11,009 bases of DNA from Burkholderiaceae bacterium (GTDB lineage Bacteria; Pseudomonadota; Gammaproteobacteria; Burkholderiales; Burkholderiaceae_C), in NCBI GenBank assembly GCA_023260315.1, contig JALQVQ010000145.1, positions 1-11,009 on the forward strand, in the 5' to 3' direction. The first letter of the stretch is position 1; each line of letters opens with the position of its first letter. The notes under the pieces were generated by a model that was given only the letters and a program-made list of their open reading frames with translations, was not told the origin of the DNA and made no database searches. The position numbers were made by a program, and so were the translations under genes. Positions 1 to 5,738 of this stretch are shown here, piece after piece.

Positions 1-350
1 TCCTCAAAAGCACGACTCAACAGGCCAACATCCTCTGGCCGAGGGCAGGGTTCAACGCTCAAGCTCGCGCTGCGCAGTGCACACGCCAAAAGCGTCAATT
101 TATAAACAGCCTCGAGCCGACCTGTGCTGGAAGCCGAGAACTGTGCCTGCTTCATCAGCAGATCAGCGACCTTGGCTTGGCCTTGCAGAAATGCCGTTAC
201 AGCCGCATCGGTGGTGTTTAATGTTTGAGTTTGCCAAGCAGGAACCGGCTTCGTGCTACCGCAGCCGACAAGCGCAGCCGCCGCGATAAGCGCAAGCGCT
301 GCATGGCGCAGGGAGGTGGTGGGGATGGGGATGGGGACGGTGAAGGTCAT
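1..350 (-). CDS. Predicted lipoprotein of an MCE-type cassette (3' end outside window)
   Basis: The frame is open from ATG 350-348 to the left edge, giving 116 visible residues; the C-terminus is missing. The ATG overlaps the TGA of the upstream MCE gene as ATGA (347-350), so translation is probably coupled. The N-terminus is a lipoprotein signal: a proline/isoleucine-rich stretch, Arg15-His16, a hydrophobic Ala/Leu segment (residues 17-28) and a lipobox LVGC with Cys30. The visible mature part looks mostly alpha-helical (for example residues AFLQGQAKVADLLMKQ) and contains two further cysteines. By position it should be the accessory lipoprotein that often ends MCE operons (PqiC/ABC-transport auxiliary type). 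However, I do not see the beta-rich start typical of that family, so I leave the family open. Lipid anchoring is well supported; a role in lipid transport is inferred from context only. Confidence 0.72.
   Translation of the reverse strand, partial: MTFTVPIPIPTTSLRHAALALIAAAALVGCGSTKPVPAWQTQTLNTTDAAVTAFLQGQAKVADLLMKQAQFSASSTGRLEAVYKLTLLACALRSASLSVEPCPRPEDVGLLSRAFE
311..336 (+). other. Putative G-quadruplex motif over tandem GGGGAT hexamers
   Basis: The plus strand has four G-runs at 311-313, 321-324, 327-330 and 333-336, separated by loops of 7, 2 and 2 bases. This fits the usual G3+N1-7 pattern for intramolecular quadruplexes. It lies on the template strand, 14-39 bases inside the start of the minus-strand lipoprotein gene, and encodes the Pro-Ile-Pro-Ile-Pro part of its signal peptide. 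The core is a short tandem hexamer, so loss or gain of one unit would stay in frame. Folding is not shown by sequence alone. Confidence 0.4.
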
Positions 351-1333
351 GGCAATTGAATCGTTGCAGGTTGGGTCGCGAGAGGCCACTTGGTTTGAAG
401 GGTACCCAAAAGGGTGTTCACCTGGCGCATGCTTTGCTCGACCTCGTTTCGAAGGGTGACCAAGTCGGTGGTCGCCTCTTTGGTTGACGCCGTCACGGCT
501 TGCGCATCTGCAAGTACCCCGTTCACGCGCTGTAACGTGGTCTGCACCCCCACCACCGTCGCCGTGACCTCGCGCAAAAGGGTAGCAACCTCGGGCACCA
601 ATGCGGTCACTTGCGGCACGGCCGCTCGAACCTCGGGCACCATGGCATTCACCTGGGGCAGCAAGCCGGTTTTACCAAACACCTGCGCATCCGCGTTGGC
701 TGTCACCTGATCAAGACGCCGCATCAATTGGTCACTCCTGTCCAGAAGCTGGATGACGCGCTGGCGATCCGCTGGGTTTCCCATAACGAACTCCAACGCT
801 CCGCCCTCACCTTGCAAGGTCTTGACGACCCCATTCAGGGCCTCCAGCAACGACTTTGCTGATGACGCGATGAAAGGAATTTGGGCACCGGCATCGCCAC
901 TCAGGAGGTCACGTTGCGCGCCGTCAGGCAGCGGTGGATCGTCTAGAAGACCCGAAAAAGCTTTGATTTTGACACCACCGACCAACCCCCGCTCGAGTGT
1001 AAAAATACTGGAGGTTCGCAGCCACTTGGCATCCCGCTCGGGGACCTCGAGGACCAGACGGGCATAACCATCATCGTCCAAACTGATGCGGGTGATACGC
1101 CCAATCGCGAAGCCGGCAAACGTGATGGACATACCCACGTCAACACCCCCCGCGTCTTCGGTTCGCAAGATCACGGTCTGGTGTTTTTCAAAAACGCCGC
1201 GCGCGTAAAGCACGTAACCAACGGCACCGACCAGCGTCAGTACCAAGACAACTAACAGCGTGATTGCCTTCCAGCGCAGTGCGGGCGACTCGCTGTGCAG
1301 CGTTGCGGGGGCGGAAATGGGAGACGGGTTCAT
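347..1333 (-). CDS. MlaD-like MCE-domain protein with long heptad-repeat C-terminus
   Basis: Encodes 328 residues from ATG 1333. An in-frame upstream extension to 1411 would run back into the permease gene and was rejected. Layout: a short cytoplasmic N-terminus, one membrane helix (about residues 22-44), an MCE/MlaD beta domain (about 48-150, with VGMSITFAGFAIGRITRI and the conserved GLVGG turn), then a helical region to the end that includes perfect heptads at 224-314. MCE proteins form periplasmic hexamer rings that pass lipids between the inner and outer membranes. The protein is longer than E. coli MlaD (about 180 residues) and has one MCE domain, unlike PqiB or LetB. It starts 13 bases after the MlaE-like gene and ends in an ATGA overlap with the lipoprotein gene. 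The upstream sequence shows no Shine-Dalgarno. MCE assignment is firm; the transported lipid is unknown. Confidence 0.88.
   Translation of the reverse strand: MNPSPISAPATLHSESPALRWKAITLLVVLVLTLVGAVGYVLYARGVFEKHQTVILRTEDAGGVDVGMSITFAGFAIGRITRISLDDDGYARLVLEVPERDAKWLRTSSIFTLERGLVGGVKIKAFSGLLDDPPLPDGAQRDLLSGDAGAQIPFIASSAKSLLEALNGVVKTLQGEGGALEFVMGNPADRQRVIQLLDRSDQLMRRLDQVTANADAQVFGKTGLLPQVNAMVPEVRAAVPQVTALVPEVATLLREVTATVVGVQTTLQRVNGVLADAQAVTASTKEATTDLVTLRNEVEQSMRQVNTLLGTLQTKWPLATQPATIQLP
392..664 (-). repeat. Thirteen-unit heptad repeat in the MCE protein tail
   Basis: Residues 224-314 of the MCE protein read as thirteen uninterrupted heptads. The first four share the pattern (hydrophobic)(hydrophobic)P(Q/E)V-x-(A/T), as in MVPEVRA and LVPEVAT. 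Later units lose the proline but keep small or hydrophobic residues in register. At DNA level the first units are still related: the 14-base string aacctcgggcacca occurs at 587-600 and again at 629-642, exactly two heptads (42 bases) apart. This points to growth by tandem duplication of a 21-base unit. The expected structure is a helical bundle or coiled coil in the hexamer; this is inference. Confidence 0.75.
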
Positions 1334-1346
1334 GGAATTGCAATGC

Positions 1347-2087
1347 TCAGTAATACGTACCAACCAACGATAAAAGTTCAACCAACAACAACGCCGCGAA
1401 CAACCGGGCAAAGCGGCGGGTCACGGCCCGCTCTGGGAGATGGCGACGCGCACTCACGAGAGGGACGATGGCCACCGCTCCGGCGAAGAACAGCGTTTTC
1501 AAGATCAGTACCAACGTGGTGACAGGGGTAAAAATCGTCGCTGTTAGCGTCGTGAAAGCAGGTACACCCCACGGGGAGAGACCGAAAACAGATACGTAGG
1601 CAATCGCACTGACCAACACGGCACTGGTGACGGCCAAAAAACAGACGGCAAAGCCAGCGCCAACAGCCGTTGCCGCCGCACCCTCCGGCGTGCTGGCACT
1701 GCTGCGTCGAACCAAAGAAAACCGCAAGGCAACGTAGGTGGCGGCCAACAGCGGTATCACCTCCAAGACCAAAGTCCGAATGAGCAAATTGAGGGCGTAT
1801 TGTGACAGTCCGTAATCAGCGGCAGCCGCCAGCACAATGCGAATCACGACCACCGAAAGCAAACTGGTCAGCACGCTGTAGCCTGTGATCAACGGCCACG
1901 TGGCATCCACCATCAGGCGCCGAACGCGTGCCCCATTGGTGCCTCGATACAACGCGGGGGTCAGGCACCACGCAAGGATCTCAGCCCCGTGCCACCACAT
2001 GCGCAGAACGCCGACCAGCCACACACGCACCTTTTGGTTGGCGCGATCAACTCGCTGCAAGAAAGGGGATGTGTGGGTGTTTTGCAC
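1347..2087 (-). CDS. Divergent MlaE-like membrane protein (MCE-system permease family)
   Basis: Chosen start is GTG 2087, which begins 4 bases after the queG stop and gives 246 residues; the frame stays open to 2159, but that extension lies inside queG. Several hydrophobic segments match the MlaE layout. Segment IRTLVLEVIPLLAATYVALR corresponds to MlaE's LSLLRELGPVVAALLFAGR, LKTLFFAG corresponds to its late IKSVVFAI, and there is a final C-terminal membrane helix. Between these anchors it is roughly 20 residues shorter than E. coli MlaE. The AEIGLM...TEQ loop that contacts the ATPase MlaF and the following PR motif are not recognisable; a short RRSSASTPEG stretch sits there instead. It lies directly between queG and the MCE gene, with no ATPase gene. 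MlaE fold membership is a by-eye inference supported by context; whether it works as an ABC permease is doubtful. Confidence 0.7.
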   Translation of the reverse strand: MQNTHTSPFLQRVDRANQKVRVWLVGVLRMWWHGAEILAWCLTPALYRGTNGARVRRLMVDATWPLITGYSVLTSLLSVVVIRIVLAAAADYGLSQYALNLLIRTLVLEVIPLLAATYVALRFSLVRRSSASTPEGAAATAVGAGFAVCFLAVTSAVLVSAIAYVSVFGLSPWGVPAFTTLTATIFTPVTTLVLILKTLFFAGAVAIVPLVSARRHLPERAVTRRFARLFAALLLVELLSLVGTYY

Positions 2088-2091
2088 CCCG

Positions 2092-3183
2092 TCATTGTGT
2101 CGGCTTTTGCGCCAGTGCCCACTGAACATGTTGAGAAACAACATCACTTTTGTGACCAATGTGTGTCGTCAAGGCGGTCATGAATGCCGACCGCTGCTGT
2201 GACGTCAAAAGCCCACTGGCCAGCGCGTTACCGATGGCAACTGCCAAGTTGCGTTGCCAACGCTCGAAACCGATGCGACGAATCGGCGAACCTTCGGTGA
2301 CACGCAAAAACGTCGCCTCATCCCAGGCCCAAAGTGCCAATAAATCCGGCTTTCCCCAGACATCGCGTGGTGCGAAATCTGGCACCACAGTGGCACTCGC
2401 ATACTTGTTCCAGGGACAGACCAGCTGACAGTCATCACAACCGTAGATGCGGTTACCGATGGCGGGGCGCATGGCCTCCGGTATCGGCCCGGCATGTTCA
2501 ATGGTCAGGTATGAAATACATCGGCGCGCGTCGAGTTTGTAGGGCGCGACGATCGCCTGTGTCGGGCAAACGGCCAGACAGGCGGTACAGTCGCCGCAAT
2601 GTGAGGTCACGGGATCGCTGGGCGGCAGGGCCATATCCACGTAGATCTCGCCGAGAAAGAAAAACGAGCCTCCCTCACGATTCAATACAAGGGTGTGTTT
2701 GCCCCGCCAACCTTGGCCACTCTTCACCGCCAGCGCTGCCTCCAACACGGGGGCCGAATCGGTAAAGACACGAAAGCCCAGCGGCGAAACCGCATCCGCC
2801 AACTGAGTCGCCAACGCTTGCAACCGTTGGCGCATGACCTTGTGGTAGTCACGCCCACGGGCATAGACGGACAGGTAGCCCTGATCGGGCGCGGCCATCG
2901 CATCCCATTCGCGAGCACGCCAATCACCCGTTGTATCCGGTAAGTAATCCATCCGCGCCGTGATCACACTCACAGTGCCCGGTACCAAGGCATCTGGGCG
3001 GGCGCGGCGCAGACCGTGACGTTCCATGTACGCCATCTCGCCGTGAAAGCCCGCAGCGAGCCAAGCCAACAACCCGGGCTCAGAGTCCTTGAGATCCACA
3101 TCGGCCACGCCGATCTGAGAAAATCCAAGCGAATGCCCCCACTCATTGAGCTGTTCTATCCAATTAACGTGGCCGAGATCCAT
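2092..3183 (-). CDS. queG: Epoxyqueuosine reductase QueG
   Basis: Catalyses the last step of queuosine synthesis, reducing epoxyqueuosine to queuosine at position 34 of tRNAs with GUN anticodons, using cobalamin and two [4Fe-4S] clusters in the cytoplasm. The 363-residue protein aligns along its length with E. coli QueG. Visible features: the N-terminal GFSQIGVADVDL block, HGEMAYM, a cobalamin-domain segment GYLSVYARGRDYHKV, the probable proton-donor Asp142 in TDSAP, ferredoxin-type cysteines C196/C199/C202/C206 and C249/C252/C256, and the TEGSPIRRIG segment near 300. Start ATG 3183 aligns best with the E. coli N-terminus. ATG 3213 and GTG 3231 are in-frame alternatives; the latter would overlap tsaE. 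It leads the minus-strand unit that continues into the MCE cassette and diverges from tsaE. Confidence 0.95.
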   Translation of the reverse strand: MDLGHVNWIEQLNEWGHSLGFSQIGVADVDLKDSEPGLLAWLAAGFHGEMAYMERHGLRRARPDALVPGTVSVITARMDYLPDTTGDWRAREWDAMAAPDQGYLSVYARGRDYHKVMRQRLQALATQLADAVSPLGFRVFTDSAPVLEAALAVKSGQGWRGKHTLVLNREGGSFFFLGEIYVDMALPPSDPVTSHCGDCTACLAVCPTQAIVAPYKLDARRCISYLTIEHAGPIPEAMRPAIGNRIYGCDDCQLVCPWNKYASATVVPDFAPRDVWGKPDLLALWAWDEATFLRVTEGSPIRRIGFERWQRNLAVAIGNALASGLLTSQQRSAFMTALTTHIGHKSDVVSQHVQWALAQKPTQ

Positions 3184-3189
3184 GCGTGA

Positions 3190-3195
3190 ATTGTA
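3190..3195 (-). promoter_or_regulatory. Candidate -10 element for queG (possibly leaderless)
   Basis: On the minus strand TACAAT stands 6 bases before ATG 3183, so transcription would start at or very near the start codon. No convincing -35 box is seen; TTGCAT with a 19-base spacer is the best candidate. No Shine-Dalgarno precedes the ATG. Confidence 0.32.
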
Positions 3196-3210
3196 GGCAC
3201 AGCGGCACGC

Positions 3211-3216
3211 CATAAT
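3211..3216 (+). promoter_or_regulatory. Candidate -10 element for tsaE-amiC (possibly leaderless)
   Basis: CATAAT ends 8 bases before the tsaE GTG at 3225. TTGTAG at 3191-3196 could be a -35 but the spacer would be only 14 bases, so the call is weak. It occupies the same 41-base gap as the queG element, so the two divergent promoters would overlap and may compete. Confidence 0.3.
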
Positions 3217-3224
3217 GCAAACCT

Positions 3225-3722
3225 GTGACACCCAATCAATTTAAAACCCAATGGACCACTGAGAGCGACACGCAACGTTTCGCCGCGGCTTTGGCTACCA
3301 GTCCACTCATTCGCAACGCCCAGATCCATCTGCGCGGCGATTTGGGCGCGGGTAAGACGACGTTTGTCCGTTACCTCTTGGCGGCTTTGGGTGTCAAAGG
3401 CCGCGTCAAAAGCCCAACCTACGCCATCGTCGAGCCGCATGCTGGCGTCTTTTTGGGTGAGGCTTTGGCAATTTCACACTTCGATTTTTACCGTTTTGAT
3501 GACCCACAGGAATGGGAAGAGGCTGGCTTTCGCGACACGTTCGCAGAGCGCGGTTTGAAGCTTGTCGAGTGGCCGCAACGTGTCGCGACCTTGCTAACAT
3601 CACCCGACCTTGACCTTCAACTTGTATGGTCCCCAGGCGAGTCAGACGTTCGCCAGGCCACCGTTACCGCCTTCACCCCAACCGGCGACGGGTTGTTGGC
3701 CGCGATCGAGTCTGCGCAATGA
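3225..3722 (+). CDS. tsaE: tRNA threonylcarbamoyladenosine biosynthesis ATPase TsaE
   Basis: TsaE is the small ATPase that works with TsaB and TsaD to make t6A at position 37 of ANN-decoding tRNAs. The 165-residue product is slightly longer than E. coli TsaE (153). Visible motifs: Walker A GDLGAGKTT (38-46), VKSPTY (61-66, switch region), HFDFYR (85-90, Walker B-like), the acidic EWEEAG (96-101) and VEWPQ (114-118). The start is GTG 3225; an ATG at 3215 is out of frame. The stop overlaps the amiC ATG as ATGA, so the two are probably translated together, as with tsaE-amiB in E. coli. It diverges from queG across a 41-base gap, and the nnr gene found here in E. coli is absent. Confidence 0.95.
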   Translation: MTPNQFKTQWTTESDTQRFAAALATSPLIRNAQIHLRGDLGAGKTTFVRYLLAALGVKGRVKSPTYAIVEPHAGVFLGEALAISHFDFYRFDDPQEWEEAGFRDTFAERGLKLVEWPQRVATLLTSPDLDLQLVWSPGESDVRQATVTAFTPTGDGLLAAIESAQ

Positions 3723-5020
3723 AAAGACGCCAAGCCATCAAGCACCTCTCCGGCGCTGGCATCGCGGTGCTGACCCTGGGTCGGGCCGAGATCGCGTGGG
3801 GCGGTGAAATCGTTGCGGTGCGGATGTGGCCATCGCCTGATTACAGCCGCGTAACAATCGAGTCGGATGCCGCGCTCAATTACACCGAAACCTTTGTAGC
3901 GGACCCGCCGCGCTTGGCTGTTGACATCCAAAACATGGTGCTGAATCCGGCCCTCAAAGAGCTGGTCAGCAAAGTGGTTCCTGAAGACCCCAACATTGCT
4001 GGAGTGCGCGTGGGGCAGTACGCACCAAACGTTGTCAGGCTGGTCTTCGATTTGAAGCGCCCGGTCAAGCCACAGGTGTTCAGTCTCACGCCCATTGCGC
4101 CCTATCAAAATCGGCTGGTCTTTGACCTCTACCCGATCGACGCTCTCGACCCATTGGAGCAATTGATTGCCCAGCGCCTCGCTCAAATCGAAGCCGCCGT
4201 GGCAAATGCCGCAGACCCACTGGGTGACTTGATCAACCAAAAGGGACTGGTTAAAAAGCCAACCGCGCCAGCCACCGCCCCGACACCACAAAGGACAGAT
4301 CGCATCATTGTGGTCACGCTGGACCCCGGGCACGGCGGTGAAGACCCGGGTGCGATCGGCCCAAACGGCACGCAAGAAAAAGATGTGGTGCTACAAATTG
4401 CACTCAAATTGCGCGACCGAATCAATCAATCGGCTGTAAACGGCAATCCCTTACGCGCTTTCATGACGCGGGATGCGGATTACTTTGTCCCACTGCAGCA
4501 GCGCGTCAAAAAGGCTTTGCGGGTGGACTCAGACTTGATGATCTCGATCCACGCCGATGCCTTTTACACACCGCGTCCGCAGGGTGCCAGCATTTTCGCC
4601 TTGAGCACCAAGGGCGCAACGAGTGCCGCCGCACGCTGGATGGCATCCAAAGAGAATGCGGCAGACTTGGTGGGTGGCGCCAACCTTGAGACCAAGGATG
4701 CGCAGGTCAATCAGGCGATCATCGACATGAGCACGACGGCCCAAATTAAGGACAGTTTGCGCCTAGGAACCGCCATGTTAGGGGAGCTGGGGCGCATTGG
4801 TAATCTGCACAAGCCGCGCGTTGAGCAAGCGGGGTTCGCTGTCTTGAAGGCGCCCGATGTCCCCAGTGTTCTGGTTGAAACCGCGTTTATCAGCAACCCC
4901 GATGAGGAAAAACGGCTGCGCAGCGAAGCCTATCAAAATCAATTGGCTGACGCCTTGATGAAGGGCATCGAACGCTACTTCGAGAGCAACCCCCCATTGG
5001 CGCGAAGCCGCCAGATTTAA
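3719..5020 (+). CDS. amiC: N-acetylmuramoyl-L-alanine amidase with AMIN domain and likely Tat signal
   Basis: Cleaves the amide bond between muramic acid and the stem peptide; AmiA/B/C-type enzymes split septal peptidoglycan during daughter-cell separation. The 433-residue product starts at ATG 3719, overlapping the tsaE stop; an upstream frame from 3626 lies inside tsaE. The N-terminus KRRQAIKHL followed by a hydrophobic stretch fits a twin-arginine signal, as in E. coli AmiC. An AMIN localisation domain follows (about 28-140), then a Pro/Thr/Ala-rich linker (about 176-195) and a zinc Amidase_3 domain (about 197-425). Zinc ligands and catalytic residues are in place: H205 (DPGHGG), E220 (TQEKD), H278 (SIHAD), E387 (VETAFISN). 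Residues between about 310 and 365 fit the regulatory helix region of periplasmic division amidases. The stop codon overlaps the dedA stop in the shared TTAA. Confidence 0.94.
   Translation: MKRRQAIKHLSGAGIAVLTLGRAEIAWGGEIVAVRMWPSPDYSRVTIESDAALNYTETFVADPPRLAVDIQNMVLNPALKELVSKVVPEDPNIAGVRVGQYAPNVVRLVFDLKRPVKPQVFSLTPIAPYQNRLVFDLYPIDALDPLEQLIAQRLAQIEAAVANAADPLGDLINQKGLVKKPTAPATAPTPQRTDRIIVVTLDPGHGGEDPGAIGPNGTQEKDVVLQIALKLRDRINQSAVNGNPLRAFMTRDADYFVPLQQRVKKALRVDSDLMISIHADAFYTPRPQGASIFALSTKGATSAAARWMASKENAADLVGGANLETKDAQVNQAIIDMSTTAQIKDSLRLGTAMLGELGRIGNLHKPRVEQAGFAVLKAPDVPSVLVETAFISNPDEEKRLRSEAYQNQLADALMKGIERYFESNPPLARSRQI
5017..5020. other. TTAA palindrome serving as stop codon for both convergent genes
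   Basis: Plus-strand TAA at 5018-5020 ends amiC. The reverse complement of 5017-5019, also TAA, ends dedA. The two reading frames therefore overlap by four bases, with no intergenic terminator space. Confidence 0.95.
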
Positions 5021-5676
5021 GCGCCCGGTGTATCGGTTTTGGTCTCGGTTTGCGCTTTCAAGCCGCCCCAAATTGCGATCAACCCCGGGATGAGGATCAA
5101 ACTCCAAATGATGAATTCGAGGTTTTGCTTCACCCAGGGCAAGTTGCCAAACAAATAGCCGGCACCACTCACACCAACGACCCACACGACAGCACCCAAA
5201 ACGTTGTAAGTCGTGAATAAGCGGCGATCCATTTGCGCGACGCCCGCCACAAAAGGCGCGAATGTCCGAATGAACGGCATGAAGCGCGCCAACACAATCG
5301 TCACACCGCCGTATCGCTCATAAAACGCATGGGCTCGATCGAAGCCTTTGCGGTTGAAAAACCGGCTGTTTTCCCACTGAAAAACCTTGGGTCCGAAGTA
5401 ACGACCGATGGTGTAGTTGCATTGGTCGCCCAAAATCGCTGCGACCAATAACAAAGCCATCACGGTTGGTAAATCGAGCGCCCCCGTTGCAGCCAACGCG
5501 CCGACAACAAAAAGCAGCGAATCGCCAGGTAGAAACGGCATCACCACAAAGCCTGTTTCAACAAAAATAATGGCAAACAAAACAACGTAGGCCCAGGTCC
5601 CGTGGTCTTGGACCAGTTGAGCCAAATGCACATCAATGCGCAGAATAAAGTCGATCAGCAGTGCAATGAATTCCAT
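5017..5676 (-). CDS. DedA-family inner membrane protein
   Basis: 219 residues, starting at ATG 5676. DedA/SNARE-associated (VTT) proteins are polytopic inner membrane proteins, several of which help recycle undecaprenyl phosphate or other polyprenyl or phospholipid carriers and maintain the proton-motive force. Recognisable elements: E40 in VETGF and D52 in LPGDSLLF (equivalents of the essential E39 and D51 of E. coli YqjA), GDQCNYTIGRYFG (83-95), and R131 and R137 in ARFMPFIRTFAPFVAG (equivalents of YqjA R130 and R136). The last membrane helix is near 189-205 and the tail is short and hydrophilic. It lies on the opposite strand between amiC and mutL, breaking the usual cell-envelope/repair operon, and may be an insertion into it. 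The exact substrate is not predictable from the sequence. Confidence 0.93.
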   Translation of the reverse strand: MEFIALLIDFILRIDVHLAQLVQDHGTWAYVVLFAIIFVETGFVVMPFLPGDSLLFVVGALAATGALDLPTVMALLLVAAILGDQCNYTIGRYFGPKVFQWENSRFFNRKGFDRAHAFYERYGGVTIVLARFMPFIRTFAPFVAGVAQMDRRLFTTYNVLGAVVWVVGVSGAGYLFGNLPWVKQNLEFIIWSLILIPGLIAIWGGLKAQTETKTDTPGA

Positions 5677-5682
5677 GCTGAG

Positions 5683-5688
5683 ATTATG
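5683..5688 (-). promoter_or_regulatory. Candidate -10 element for dedA (possibly leaderless)
   Basis: On the minus strand CATAAT stands 6 bases before ATG 5676, the same spacing as at queG. No -35 box stands out and no Shine-Dalgarno is visible. Confidence 0.3.
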
Positions 5689-5724
5689 ACCCAGCCCCCG
5701 TCTGTGATTGCCCGTGCATACGCC

Positions 5725-5730
5725 TAAAAT
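5725..5730 (+). promoter_or_regulatory. Candidate -10 element for mutL (possibly leaderless or very short leader)
   Basis: TAAAAT ends 8 bases before the mutL ATG at 5739, the same spacing as CATAAT at tsaE. A GGGG run at 5731-5734 is the only purine-rich stretch before the start and could instead act as a weak ribosome-binding site on a longer message. No convincing -35 box is seen. Confidence 0.33.
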
Positions 5731-5738
5731 GGGGCGTC

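Noticed and set aside
77..289. A 70-codon plus-strand frame at the left edge
   Set aside because: It lies antisense to the lipoprotein frame, which has a lipobox and a coupled start. The plus-strand product has no features.
2088..2159. Upstream extension of the MlaE-like gene to 2159
   Set aside because: It would lie wholly inside the queG C-terminus, and the extra residues do not look like the family. GTG 2087 just after the queG stop is the better start. ATG 2095, overlapping the queG stop as ATGA, is out of frame with the permease.
3626..3718. In-frame upstream start for the amidase
   Set aside because: The added residues come from translating tsaE in another frame and would bury the twin-arginine signal. 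ATG 3719 gives a normal signal peptide and an ATGA overlap.
3617..4375. A 252-codon open frame on the minus strand across tsaE and amiC
   Set aside because: It is antisense to two well-supported genes with intact motifs, its translation shows no recognisable domain, and it has no plausible start context. It is a shadow frame.
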